From positions 1 to 9,626 of the forward strand of contig JBGPKH010000334.1 in assembly GCA_041485845.1 (NCBI GenBank): DNA of 9,626 nucleotides, given 5' to 3'. Every line of letters begins with the position of its first letter. Within the stretch, counting starts at the first letter, position 1. The notes under the pieces are model-generated. The model searched no databases, was not told the DNA's origin, and worked only from the letters and a program-made list of their open reading frames with translations. Below are positions 1 to 5,396 of this stretch, one piece after another. Both the position numbers and the translations under genes were made by a program. The stretch is from OMOG01 sp041485845. GTDB lineage: Bacteria > Acidobacteriota > Terriglobia > Bryobacterales > Bryobacteraceae.

Positions 1-9
1 CCGGTGAGT

Positions 10-489
10 TCACCGCAACTCCTTTATTTTCAGCCCGCGCTGTTCGGCAAACTCACCCTTCCTATGAACGAGGACGGCCGTCCTCGCGTTGGCTCCGCGG
101 TGAGATCTGGTTACTGTCCAGGTTATTCTTCCGTGACGCCTTAGGACGAAGCGCTGGGGCGCTGCTCCGATATAGGAAAAGGGATAACAGGTCACCAGCG
201 TCAGCAGGTTCTCAGATGACGGAGCGAGTACCCCTACATTGTCCGGCTCGACGACGATGAGCGATTTGTCGCGGCGCCCCGCCACCCCGTCTTCATAGAC
301 TCTGAATTTGTCCTTGCTCAGATTCGAGATGTGCCCGCCCGCCGCATCCTTGACGGTTACATCCAGAAGCACGATCTCGACCGTCGCGCTGAGCCAAAAA
401 GGTTGCCCGGATGCCTCAACCGCGCGGACCTGCGACGGTAGTGTCTGCACCGCTACTGCCAGCCCGAGGATGAGAATGTCTCTTAGCAC
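10..489 (-). CDS. Chimeric secreted protein: VWFA-related N-terminus joined to a sortase C-terminus; probably inactive as a sortase
   Basis: The 159-residue frame starts with GTG at 487-489. A GGAG six bases upstream supports this start, which lies 12 bases after the stop of the preceding gene, so the two look co-transcribed. Residues 1-24 resemble a signal peptide. Residues ~35-68 (LLDVTVKD, then FRVYEDG) match the opening of acidobacterial VWFA-related proteins. Residues ~77-117 match the end of a sortase: TLVTCYPF carries the catalytic Cys101, and APQRFV carries the catalytic Arg113. At the joint, VAGRRD resembles the sortase GHRD motif with Arg72 in place of the catalytic His, and about 30 residues that normally follow are missing. 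A sortase core needs roughly 120-150 residues, so this one cannot fold or cleave normally. Residues 118-159 look like an unrelated tail. The frame is intact, so expression is possible. I read it as a deletion-born fusion, not a working transpeptidase. Confidence 0.7.
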   Translation of the reverse strand: MLRDILILGLAVAVQTLPSQVRAVEASGQPFWLSATVEIVLLDVTVKDAAGGHISNLSKDKFRVYEDGVAGRRDKSLIVVEPDNVGVLAPSSENLLTLVTCYPFSYIGAAPQRFVLRRHGRITWTVTRSHRGANARTAVLVHRKGEFAEQRGLKIKELR

Positions 490-501
490 GGCAACTCCGA
501 C

Positions 502-1287
502 CTAGTCCTTGCAAGGACGCCGGCGCCTGGAGCGGATTCGAAGAGCGGCAGACAGGGCCATCGAGACGAGTCCGGCCAAGCCGAGTAGCGGCGTAGCGCC
601 GGCGGTATGTGGCAACGTCTGCATGGGCGCGAATGTTTCCACGTAGACGGCTCGATCAGCCGGGTGCGGCTGAACCGGCGCAGCTTGTGGCGCGGCTTGT
701 AGTGTCCGCTCTAGCGCGGCATCTGGAGCCCGAACGGGCAGTGTTGCCATCAAATCGGCGGTCTTGCCGCTTTCGTCTACGGCCACAACCGGCACCGTCT
801 TCAGCTCTTCTACCCGTCTCGTTTCCACTTCGATTACGGGAACCCGCGCCTTCACAAAGGCGGCAAACTGCACGGCCGTTTGTTTCGAGTATGCGAACTC
901 CTGCCCGAGGTTGCCGCCCGGGTGGAACCAGGCCCGGAGCACTGGGGGCTGCCCCGCGGGGACTTTCCAGTACTGGAACACGGTCTCCCCGGGCGGCTTC
1001 AGGCGATCGTCCGGCATCGCCAGAATCGTGGTCATGACGTGGATCCGATCTTTATTGTAGATCCGGACGATGTGCCGGTCCGAGAGGGAGTCGGCCAGCA
1101 CCACGACATATTCGCAAGGTTGAAGGGTTACGGTGTGGCCGGGTGTGCAGCCGGACGGCACTTGAGGGGGCTCGGTGACGGTGAGCGTAGGCTTCCTGTC
1201 CCAGGTATCCGCCTGAAGGGTTGGCAGCAGCGCCAAGCCGATATAACCGGCGAAGGCTGCGAATGCCATACTGCGGAGAAATTTCAT
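502..1287 (-). CDS. Probable sortase-anchored surface protein with C-terminal LPHTAG sorting signal
   Basis: This 261-residue secreted protein has a signal peptide (residues 1-26: positive start, hydrophobic core, LQA end). Its globular part (~30-150) includes VVLADSLSDRHIVRIYNKD and LRAWFHPGGNLGQEF. I recognise these as typical of a family of small acidobacterial exported proteins with no assigned function. A Pro/Ala-rich linker (~185-215) leads to LPHTAG (225-230), a hydrophobic stretch (231-249) and a basic tail with RIRSRRRR. That is the classic three-part sorting signal; the LPxTA form fits class D-like sortases. The start ATG at 1285-1287 has an AAGGAG about 12 bases upstream, rather far. 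The next gene carries the end of a sortase, so this was probably a substrate-sortase pair. The local sortase is broken, so anchoring would need another sortase elsewhere in the genome. The molecular role of the globular part is unknown. Confidence 0.82.
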   Translation of the reverse strand: MKFLRSMAFAAFAGYIGLALLPTLQADTWDRKPTLTVTEPPQVPSGCTPGHTVTLQPCEYVVVLADSLSDRHIVRIYNKDRIHVMTTILAMPDDRLKPPGETVFQYWKVPAGQPPVLRAWFHPGGNLGQEFAYSKQTAVQFAAFVKARVPVIEVETRRVEELKTVPVVAVDESGKTADLMATLPVRAPDAALERTLQAAPQAAPVQPHPADRAVYVETFAPMQTLPHTAGATPLLGLAGLVSMALSAALRIRSRRRRPCKD

Positions 1288-1511
1288 ATGATTGCCGATC
1301 TCCTTGAGATTTCGCCTGATCTATAGGCAGATTAGGCACCAGAGTGAGAAGGCCCCCGAATTTCAGCCCTCAAAGCGGATTTATCGCGAACGGGTGCAGT
1401 TGTTGCCGCCGGTCATGCAGGATCCGCTTACGAATGGGCTTTGCCACGTTGAGGGCCGCGCACACGGCTCGCGTTCCCGCGGCCGGTTGTGGGGGGGCGC
1501 CGGGCTGATTC
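1288..1511. other. Intergenic stretch, no gene seen
   Basis: The 224 bases between the surface-protein start and the macB remnant hold no frame with recognisable protein sequence. Two TGCA-containing spots (around 1395 and 1425) recall the TGCA half-sites upstream of the stress genes but do not form the same palindrome. A run of seven G occurs near 1491-1497. Confidence 0.5.
1327..1340 (-). promoter_or_regulatory. Weak candidate -24/-12 promoter for the surface-protein gene
   Basis: Read on the minus strand, TGGTGCCTAATCTGCC has GG and GC separated by exactly ten bases, as sigma-54 promoters do. It would give a 28-base leader before the ATG at 1287. The bases between match the consensus poorly, and GG-N10-GC is common by chance in GC-rich DNA. 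This is only a hint that the gene shares control with the two stress genes downstream. Confidence 0.2.
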
Positions 1512-1628
1512 TCACTCTAATCGGAGAGCTTCAATCGGATCCAGGAACGCCGCCTTCCGCGCCGGGTAGCAGCCAAAGAAGACTCCCACCAGCGCCGAAA
1601 ACACCAACGCCATGAGGATCGACAATGG
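1512..1628 (-). pseudogene. 3' end remnant of a MacB/FtsX-type ABC transporter permease
   Basis: Read on the minus strand, the frame closing at the TGA (1512-1514) encodes 38 residues. It starts PLSILMALVFSALVGVFFG and ends YPARKAAFLDPIEALR plus LE. This is the last transmembrane helix and C-terminal signature of MacB-type permeases, normally the end of a protein of about 400-800 residues. Homology stops abruptly at about 1628, where a macA-like piece on the other strand begins. There is no start codon in context, so this is a dead fragment. It shows that a MacAB-like efflux locus once lay here or was copied here. Confidence 0.72.
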
Positions 1629-1631
1629 GCG

Positions 1632-1709
1632 GGCCGGGTGCAAGTGGGCCAGCCCGCCACGTTCACGGTGGATGCGTATGCCGGGCGCACGTTCACGGGA
1701 GCCGTGACC
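1632..1709 (+). pseudogene. Internal fragment of a MacA/HlyD-type efflux adaptor
   Basis: On the plus strand, 1632-1709 reads GRVQVGQPATFTVDAYAGR and continues TFTGAVT. This is the C-terminal beta-barrel signature of MacA/RND-type periplasmic adaptors (typically VGQ.V.FTVDAYPGR.F.G.V). Only 26 residues of an expected 350-400 remain, and both ends are abrupt. In intact loci macA and macB lie on the same strand. Here the adaptor piece faces away from the permease piece, with at most a few bases between them, so an inversion or recombination joined two truncated ends. It is non-functional. It lies at the start of a long open frame that runs into the next gene, but that gene has its own well-supported start. 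Confidence 0.65.
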
Positions 1710-1760
1710 TCCTGCCGCCGTTTGAATGCGGGAGGCTGGGGCCTCTTAGGGCGGTGAAAT

Positions 1761-1793
1761 GTGCATCTTCAGAGGCAGATTCTGCACTTGCAC
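1761..1793 (+). promoter_or_regulatory. Putative enhancer site cluster (TGCA palindromes) upstream of the YflT-like gene
   Basis: This segment holds GTGCA (1761-1765), GCAGATTCTGCA (1775-1786) and TTGCAC (1788-1793). The 12-mer is an inverted repeat (GCAGA-T-TCTGC) and recurs exactly at 3073-3084, upstream of the lmo0937-type gene. It lies about 86 bases upstream of the predicted sigma-54 transcription start, where binding sites for bacterial enhancer-binding proteins usually sit. The regulator is not in the window. Confidence 0.5.
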
Positions 1794-1840
1794 GCTGCCG
1801 CCTCGCCCGCATACTCTGCATCGCGGCGGTCCGCGGCGCT

Positions 1841-1857
1841 TGGCCCGAGTCGTGCAC
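1841..1857 (+). promoter_or_regulatory. Candidate sigma-54 (-24/-12) promoter of the YflT-like gene
   Basis: TGGCCCGAGTCGTGCA matches the sigma-54 consensus TGGCACG-N4-TTGCA at TGGC, CG and TGCA. GG (1842-1843) and GC (1854-1855) are separated by the required ten bases. Transcription would start near 1867, giving a ~28-base leader containing GGAGG at 1882-1886. The palindrome upstream and a similar arrangement before the gene at 3193 strengthen the call. Confidence 0.5.
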
Positions 1858-1894
1858 AGACCCAAAGACGACAGTTCCAACGGAGGAACACGAA

Positions 1895-2635
1895 ATGGCA
1901 AGGAATACATCGGTGATGGGAATCTATGCGGATCGCACAACCGTTTCGGATGCCATCAACGTCCTGCGCAAAGCGGGGTATCGGACAACGGACATCTCAG
2001 TCCTGTCGTCTGACAACCAAGGCTCAAAGGATTTCGGGCACGACAAGCGCACTAAGGCATTAGAGGGCGCGGCGGCCGGAGCGGCGGCGGGCGCGGTGAT
2101 TGGCGCTGCATTGGCCTGGTTTGTTCCCCTTCACACGGTGACCCTCACGGCGTTGGGGCCGCTGGTCGCGGCTGGACCGGTGTTGGCGGCTTTGGCCGGC
2201 GCCGGCGCCGGCGGGACGCTGGGTTGGATCGTGGGACTGCTGGCGGGCCTGCGTCTTCCCGAATACGTCGCCAGACGGTATGCGGGCAGAATCAGGCGTG
2301 GCGGCATTCTGCTGTCGGTTCACTGCGACAGCCCGGAGTGGTGTGACCGGGCGAAGAAAACCCTAAATGACACGGGGGCCCGGAACATCTCCTCCGCCGC
2401 GGAAGCCGCCGCCGACTACGGGACGGCGGATCAGCCGACGGAGAGGGCCCCGGCAGCCGTCGCGGATCGCGGCGAGCCGACTGCCCAACAGACGGAGAGG
2501 GCCCCGGTAGCCGTCGCGGATCGCGGCGAGCCGACTGCCCGACAGACGGAGAGGGCCCCGGTAGCCGTCGCGGATCGCGGTGAGCCGACCGTCCAACATA
2601 CGGTCGAATCCGCCGCGCATGAAGCCGGGAAATGA
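1895..2635 (+). CDS. YflT/17M-like general stress protein with a Gly/Ala-rich membrane-like core and C-terminal tandem repeats
   Basis: The frame is open from further upstream, but ATG 1895-1897 is chosen. It has GGAGG at 1882-1886 (8-base spacing), lies just after a sigma-54-like promoter, and begins where homology begins. The product has 246 residues. Residues ~5-50 (VMGIYADR...AINVLRKAGYR.TDISVL) match the N-terminal YflT fold of general stress proteins. Residues 57-118 form a Gly/Ala-rich glycine-zipper-like stretch with hydrophobic segments, probably membrane-inserting. Residues ~121-170 (LPEYVARRYAGRIRRGGILLSVHC) match the conserved second half of such proteins. Residues 182-235 are three near-identical 18-residue repeats, Pro/Glu/Arg-rich and likely disordered. 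These are not part of the usual family, whose members end near residue 175. The gene ends in two in-frame TGA codons. The exact biochemical role of the family is unknown; a part in envelope or osmotic stress is inferred. Confidence 0.85.
   Translation: MARNTSVMGIYADRTTVSDAINVLRKAGYRTTDISVLSSDNQGSKDFGHDKRTKALEGAAAGAAAGAVIGAALAWFVPLHTVTLTALGPLVAAGPVLAALAGAGAGGTLGWIVGLLAGLRLPEYVARRYAGRIRRGGILLSVHCDSPEWCDRAKKTLNDTGARNISSAAEAAADYGTADQPTERAPAAVADRGEPTAQQTERAPVAVADRGEPTARQTERAPVAVADRGEPTVQHTVESAAHEAGK
2437..2598 (+). repeat. Three direct 54-bp tandem repeats within the YflT-like gene
   Basis: Units start at 2437, 2491 and 2545 with an exact 54-base period. Each encodes TERAPxAVADRGEPTxxx (18 residues). 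Units 2 and 3 are closest; unit 1 differs at the Ala/Val codon. The period is a multiple of three, so copy changes keep the frame. The near-identity points to recent slippage or duplication, and copy number may vary between strains. Confidence 0.95.
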
Positions 2636-2638
2636 TGA

Positions 2639-2788
2639 GCCGGTCACTCGCCCGGCGGGCAGCGAGCCGGAATACTGGCAGAAAACCGGCACGACATCGA
2701 TGACCTTTGCATCGACTACGACCACGAGTACTACCTTTACGACAGCCGGCATCCGAACGTCAGACTGGCGATCACTGTCGCACTGTAA
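2639..2788 (+). other. Short open stretch of unknown nature after the double stop
   Basis: In the same frame as the stress gene but after its tandem TGA TGA, 49 sense codons run to a TAA at 2786-2788. The second half reads NRHDIDDLCIDYDHEYYLYD followed by SRHPNVRLAITVAL. This acidic, tyrosine-rich composition looks protein-like. There is no ATG, GTG or TTG with a ribosome binding site, and I do not recognise the family. It may be the tail of a truncated gene. Confidence that it is expressed is low. Confidence 0.2.
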
Positions 2789-2808
2789 TTGACGAATGCC
2801 TGGCAGGC

Positions 2809-2973
2809 CAAGAGGAGCGGCGCCGCACCCACCGCGCCGGCTGGCTACGCGCGGCGGTATGGGGTGCGAACGACGGAATCCTTTCCACGGCGAGTCTGGT
2901 CCCCGGAGTCGCAGCAGCGCATACGACTCACCGTAACGTAGTGGTCGCGGGTGTCGGCGGCCTGGCCGCCGGG
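2809..2973 (+). pseudogene. N-terminal fragment of a VIT1/CCC1-family iron/manganese transporter
   Basis: The plus-strand frame around 2809-2973 reads RRRTHRAGWLRAAVWGANDG, then ILSTASLVPGVAAAH, and ends VVVAGVGGLAAG. This is the opening of VIT/CCC1-type (nodulin-21-like) transporters, usually R.GWLRAAVLGANDGIVSTASLVLGVAAA...AGLVAGAMSMAAGEY. Homology stops exactly where MSMAAGEY should follow. About 50 of ~230 residues remain, and the frame then runs on as unrelated sequence to 3180. No credible start codon precedes it. It is a truncated, non-functional remnant, possibly removed when the control region of the next gene arrived. Confidence 0.75.
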
Positions 2974-3046
2974 CAAGTAGCGAAATCGCACCCCGCAACC
3001 GGTGAAGTGGAGTTTGGGCAGACAGCTCGCGCTGCCGGAAGCTTGA

Positions 3047-3084
3047 CCTGCAGCAACCTTGCAGGGTTCAGTGCAGATTCTGCA
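3047..3084 (+). promoter_or_regulatory. Putative enhancer sites (two palindromes) upstream of the lmo0937-type gene
   Basis: Two inverted repeats lie side by side: CCTGCA-N7-TGCAGG (3047-3065) and the perfect 13-bp TGCAGA-T-TCTGCA (3072-3084). Their centres are about 22 bases apart, two helical turns, as expected for paired sites of an enhancer-binding protein. The second shares 12 identical bases with 1775-1786. It lies about 100 bases upstream of the predicted start of transcription. Confidence 0.5.
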
Positions 3085-3151
3085 TCTTCCGCCAAGTCGA
3101 ACTCCCCGGGCCGGTTGGCCCGCAGTCCCCAGGTAGCTCAACTCCCCGCTT

Positions 3152-3168
3152 TGGACCCGCGCTTGCAG
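3152..3168 (+). promoter_or_regulatory. Candidate sigma-54 (-24/-12) promoter of the lmo0937-type gene
   Basis: TTGGACCCGCGCTTGCAG (3151-3168) has GG (3153-3154) and GC (3165-3166) exactly ten bases apart, with a full TTGCA at the -12 element. This is the best sigma-54 match seen in the window. Transcription would start near 3178, leaving a leader of ~15 bases that contains AGGAG at 3181-3185 ahead of the ATG. Confidence 0.6.
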
Positions 3169-3192
3169 TTTGCATCGTGAAGGAGCGAAAAG

Positions 3193-3345
3193 ATGCTTTG
3201 GACAATCTGTGTAATTCTGCTGGTTTTGTGGGCGTTGGGAATAGCCACTTCCTACACTGCCGGCGGGCTGATTCACATTCTGCTGGCCGTTGGTTTGGTG
3301 GTGCTGGTGATCCGTTTGATTCAGGGGCGCAGGATTCTTGATTAG
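3193..3345 (+). CDS. lmo0937-family small membrane protein (50 residues)
   Basis: ATG 3193-3195 follows AGGAG (3181-3185) with seven bases between; the TAG is at 3343-3345. The protein starts MLWTICVILLVLWALG and has two hydrophobic segments (residues ~2-17 and ~24-41). A short Ser-Tyr-Thr-Ala-Gly-Gly turn separates them, and a basic end QGRRILD follows. Length, two-helix layout, the central YTxGGxIHILL motif and the RR end match the lmo0937 family of tiny inner-membrane proteins. These occur widely in stress-related contexts but have no proven function. The gene stands alone with its own sigma-54-like promoter and palindromic sites like those of the YflT-like gene, so the two are probably induced together under envelope or nutrient stress. 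Confidence 0.88.
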   Translation: MLWTICVILLVLWALGIATSYTAGGLIHILLAVGLVVLVIRLIQGRRILD

Positions 3346-3376
3346 CACAAAGACCCGGTAAAACAGAACACAAGCT

Positions 3377-3390
3377 GCCGCAACTGCGGC
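3377..3390 (-). terminator. Possible terminator of the minus-strand aminotransferase pair
   Basis: Read on the minus strand, GCCGC-AGTT-GCGGC forms a 5-bp stem with a 4-base loop. A T-rich stretch (TTGTGTTCTGTTTT) begins three bases later. It lies about 180 bases past the stop at 3568. The short stem and delayed T-run keep this tentative. On the plus strand the hairpin follows the small membrane gene by about 30 bases, without a T-run. Confidence 0.35.
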
Positions 3391-3507
3391 CCAGATGGTT
3401 GACCTTCCCGGTTCCTTCGTTTCGCTGTGGAATGCCAGCTTGAACCGATCGGCAGCGGGGCCGGCTGGCAACTTTCGACCGGTCCATTCCTCTGAAGGCA
3501 GTGGTGG

Positions 3508-3557
3508 GCGCGGAGACCGCGCGCCTGGAGACTTTGGGAGCCGGGCGCCCTTCGGGC
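3508..3557. repeat. Pair of GC-rich hairpins in the 3346-3567 gap
   Basis: The ~220-base gap between convergent genes has no recognisable coding sequence. It contains GCGCGG-AGA-CCGCGC (3508-3522) and GCCC-TTC-GGGC (3547-3557), the latter 10 bases past the stop of the minus-strand gene. Such structures could stabilise mRNA ends, help termination, or be one copy of a dispersed intergenic repeat. Confidence 0.4.
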
Positions 3558-3567
3558 TGAAGAACCG

Positions 3568-3948
3568 CTACCCCGCGGCTACCATGCTGTGCTGCATCGC
3601 CTGCACGAAGAGGTAGATGCTGAACAGCGGGGTGGGATCGCCCTTGCCCCATCGGCTCACCGACCATTTGGCGCGCAGGTACTTGACGTCCGCGTGTTCG
3701 GTCAGGTCGAGCAGGATCTGGTAAGTGCCGCAATAGAACTTTTGCGGGAACGAGATCAGCGGCTTGGCGCCCCAATCCGACCCGTTTGCCGAGCCCCAGA
3801 TTGAAACGTCGACGCTTTCCTGTTCGATGATGCGCGTGATCCCCAAGGTGAGGATCACGGTTTCACCTAGCTGATCGCCAAGGTTGAGATCGGGCCCCGC
3901 TCCGCCTTCGCGAACGGTGGTTTCCGGCAATAAGAACTGTGGAAGCAT
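3568..3948 (-). CDS. Conserved hypothetical protein, 126 residues, probably an all-beta cytoplasmic protein
   Basis: The start ATG (3946-3948) has a purine-rich GGGGAAG six bases upstream; the stop is TAG at 3568-3570. There is no signal peptide or membrane segment. Alternating hydrophobic stretches (ETVILTLGITRII, VDVSIWGSANGSDW, YQILLDLTEHADVKYLRAKW) suggest a beta-sandwich. The end, SRWGKGDPTPLFSIYLFVQ, resembles small hypothetical proteins I associate with Acidobacteria, but I cannot name a function. It lies 30 bases after the aminotransferase stop on the same strand and is probably co-transcribed with it. The pairing gives no clear functional link. Confidence 0.72.
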   Translation of the reverse strand: MLPQFLLPETTVREGGAGPDLNLGDQLGETVILTLGITRIIEQESVDVSIWGSANGSDWGAKPLISFPQKFYCGTYQILLDLTEHADVKYLRAKWSVSRWGKGDPTPLFSIYLFVQAMQHSMVAAG

Positions 3949-3978
3949 GACGATCTTCCCCGTCCGGCTTGGATCCGG

Positions 3979-5166
3979 TTACCGCGCATTGAACTTCGAA
4001 AGTTGGTGCCTTGCTTCCTCCAGAGTCTCATACTTCTTGCAAAAACAAAAGCGAACTTGTTGGCTGCCGCGGCCCGGATGAGCGTAAAAACTGGAACCCG
4101 GAACAGCCGCAACTTTCATTTTGTCAATTAGATACATGGCAAATACCACGTCGTCGGCGAAGCCCAGGCCGGAGATATCGGTCATGACGTAATATGCGCC
4201 CTTGGGTACAAAGCAGCGGAAGCCGGCGCCCTGCAAACTGGCCAGGATGTGGTCCCGTTTAGCGGCATATTGGGAGGCTAGAGCGGTATAGTAGCCGTCG
4301 TCCATGGCCAGCGCCATGGCTCCCGCCTGCTGTAAGGGCGATGCCGCCCCAACGGTCAAAAAATCGTGTACTTTGCGGATGGAATCCGTCAGGTCCGGGG
4401 GCGCCAGCACCCACCCCACGCGCCATCCCGTCACCGAATACGTCTTGCTCATGCTGTTGACCAGGATCGACCGTTCGCGCATGCCCGGCAGCGACAGGAT
4501 CGGAATGTGTACCGCTCCGTCGTACAGAATGTGCTCGTAGATCTCGTCGGTGATGGCCAGGGCATCGAATTCCCGGCACAGGCCGGCGATGAACTCCAGC
4601 TCTTCGCGCGTGAACACCTTCCCCGTCGGGTTGTTGGGCGAATTCAGAACGATCGCCTTGGTGCGCGGCGTAAAGGCACGACGCAGTTCTTCGCGGTCGA
4701 AATGCCAGTCCGGCGCGTGCAGCGTGACGTAGCGCGGCGCGGCCCCGCAGAGCTGCGTATCGGGGTTGTAGTTCTCGTAGAACGGCTCGAACAGCACCAC
4801 CTCGTCGCCTGGATTCAGCACCGCCAGGAAGGAGGCGATCATGCCTTCGGTGGCCCCGCAGCACACCGTGATTTCACGCTCGGGATCGAAATCCAGCCCG
4901 TAGGTCCGGCGGTATTTGGCGGCGATGGCGTCGCGGAACGGCTTGGCCCCCCAGGTGATCGAGTATTGGTTGATGTCGGCCGCGATGGCCTCCGCCGCCG
5001 CGCGCTTCAGCGCCTCGGGGGCGGGAAAGTCGGGGAAGCCCTGCGCCAGGTTGATGGCGCCGTGCTGGAATGCCAGGCGCGTCATTTCGCGAATCACCGA
5101 CTCGGTGAAGTGCAGGGTCCGGTCGCTGCGAAAGCGGGCCCGTAGAACTGTAGCGGAAGACGCCAT
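3979..5166 (-). CDS. Class I/II PLP-dependent aminotransferase (aspartate/kynurenine/methionine aminotransferase-like)
   Basis: This complete 395-residue fold-type I aminotransferase is close to the family's usual ~390-400 residues. It transfers an amino group from an amino acid to a 2-oxo acid in the cytoplasm using pyridoxal phosphate. Visible landmarks are NLAQGFPDFPAPEAL (39-53), NQYSITWGAKPFRDAIA (66-82), the cofactor-phosphate region CCGATEG (102-108), NSPNNPTGK (175-183), Asp207 and Tyr210 in TDEIYEH, and Schiff-base Lys241 in SMSKTYSVTGWRVGW. The substrate-carboxylate Arg372 lies in QQVRFCF. The early 'QGFPDF' and 'NQYSxTWG' motifs fit the branch containing kynurenine/glutamine transaminase and methionine aminotransferase (YbdL-like), but substrate cannot be fixed by eye. 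The ATG at 5164-5166 lacks a clear ribosome binding site. The gene is divergent from the Ig-like protein gene and followed by a small hypothetical gene. Confidence 0.93.
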   Translation of the reverse strand: MASSATVLRARFRSDRTLHFTESVIREMTRLAFQHGAINLAQGFPDFPAPEALKRAAAEAIAADINQYSITWGAKPFRDAIAAKYRRTYGLDFDPEREITVCCGATEGMIASFLAVLNPGDEVVLFEPFYENYNPDTQLCGAAPRYVTLHAPDWHFDREELRRAFTPRTKAIVLNSPNNPTGKVFTREELEFIAGLCREFDALAITDEIYEHILYDGAVHIPILSLPGMRERSILVNSMSKTYSVTGWRVGWVLAPPDLTDSIRKVHDFLTVGAASPLQQAGAMALAMDDGYYTALASQYAAKRDHILASLQGAGFRCFVPKGAYYVMTDISGLGFADDVVFAMYLIDKMKVAAVPGSSFYAHPGRGSQQVRFCFCKKYETLEEARHQLSKFNAR

Positions 5167-5205
5167 TTTTCGAGATTAAGAGAAGTCGTGGTGAGAAGTA
5201 AAGCA

Positions 5206-5240
5206 GGGCCCGCCCGAATTTGTCGCCGACGGCCGGGCCC
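5206..5240. repeat. Inverted repeat in the divergent intergenic region
   Basis: GGGCCCG (5206-5212) and CGGGCCC (5234-5240) are perfect 7-bp inverted arms with a 21-base loop. They lie 40-75 bases upstream of the aminotransferase start. A leader hairpin or an operator is possible. No convincing sigma-70 promoter was found for either divergent gene in 5167-5396. Confidence 0.4.
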
Positions 5241-5396
5241 TTCGTAAGCTGAAAGGAACGTTGACCGGTAATCTAGCAATGCGGCGCTCCACCCCACCAG
5301 TCCACGTTGGTTAAGGTACGGCCGCTAACCGGTACTACGCGCGAGCTGTTTTGCCCGGGAACAATTCCTCCATCCGCGGCGTATAACCAGAAGGAG

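Noticed and set aside
2..15. Inverted repeat CGGTGA-GT-TCACCG overlapping the stop of the first gene
   Set aside because: The loop is only two bases and no T-run is visible at the window edge, so a terminator cannot be supported.
1625..1894. N-terminal extension of the YflT-like frame
   Set aside because: The extra 90 codons cover the macA scar, enhancer sites and promoter. The ATG at 1895 has the ribosome binding site and is where homology starts.
2676..2692. GG-N10-GC element (TGGCAGAAAACCGGCA) before the VIT remnant
   Set aside because: The spacing fits sigma-54 but the -12 side is poor, there is no upstream palindrome, and such spacing is frequent by chance at this GC content.
1786..3193. 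Identical 109-base distance from palindrome to ATG in both stress genes as proof of duplication
   Set aside because: The distances from palindrome to the -24 GG differ (56 versus 69) and the sequences between show no general similarity, so the equal total is probably coincidence.
2363..3471. Minus-strand open frames across the stress-gene region
   Set aside because: They overlap the YflT-like gene repeats, the VIT fragment and the lmo0937-type gene on the other strand and show no recognisable domains.
4366..5145. Long 259-codon plus-strand open frame
   Set aside because: It lies entirely antisense to the aminotransferase, whose motifs are unmistakable. Its product is Arg/Gly-rich without family features, as expected of a mirror frame in GC-rich DNA.
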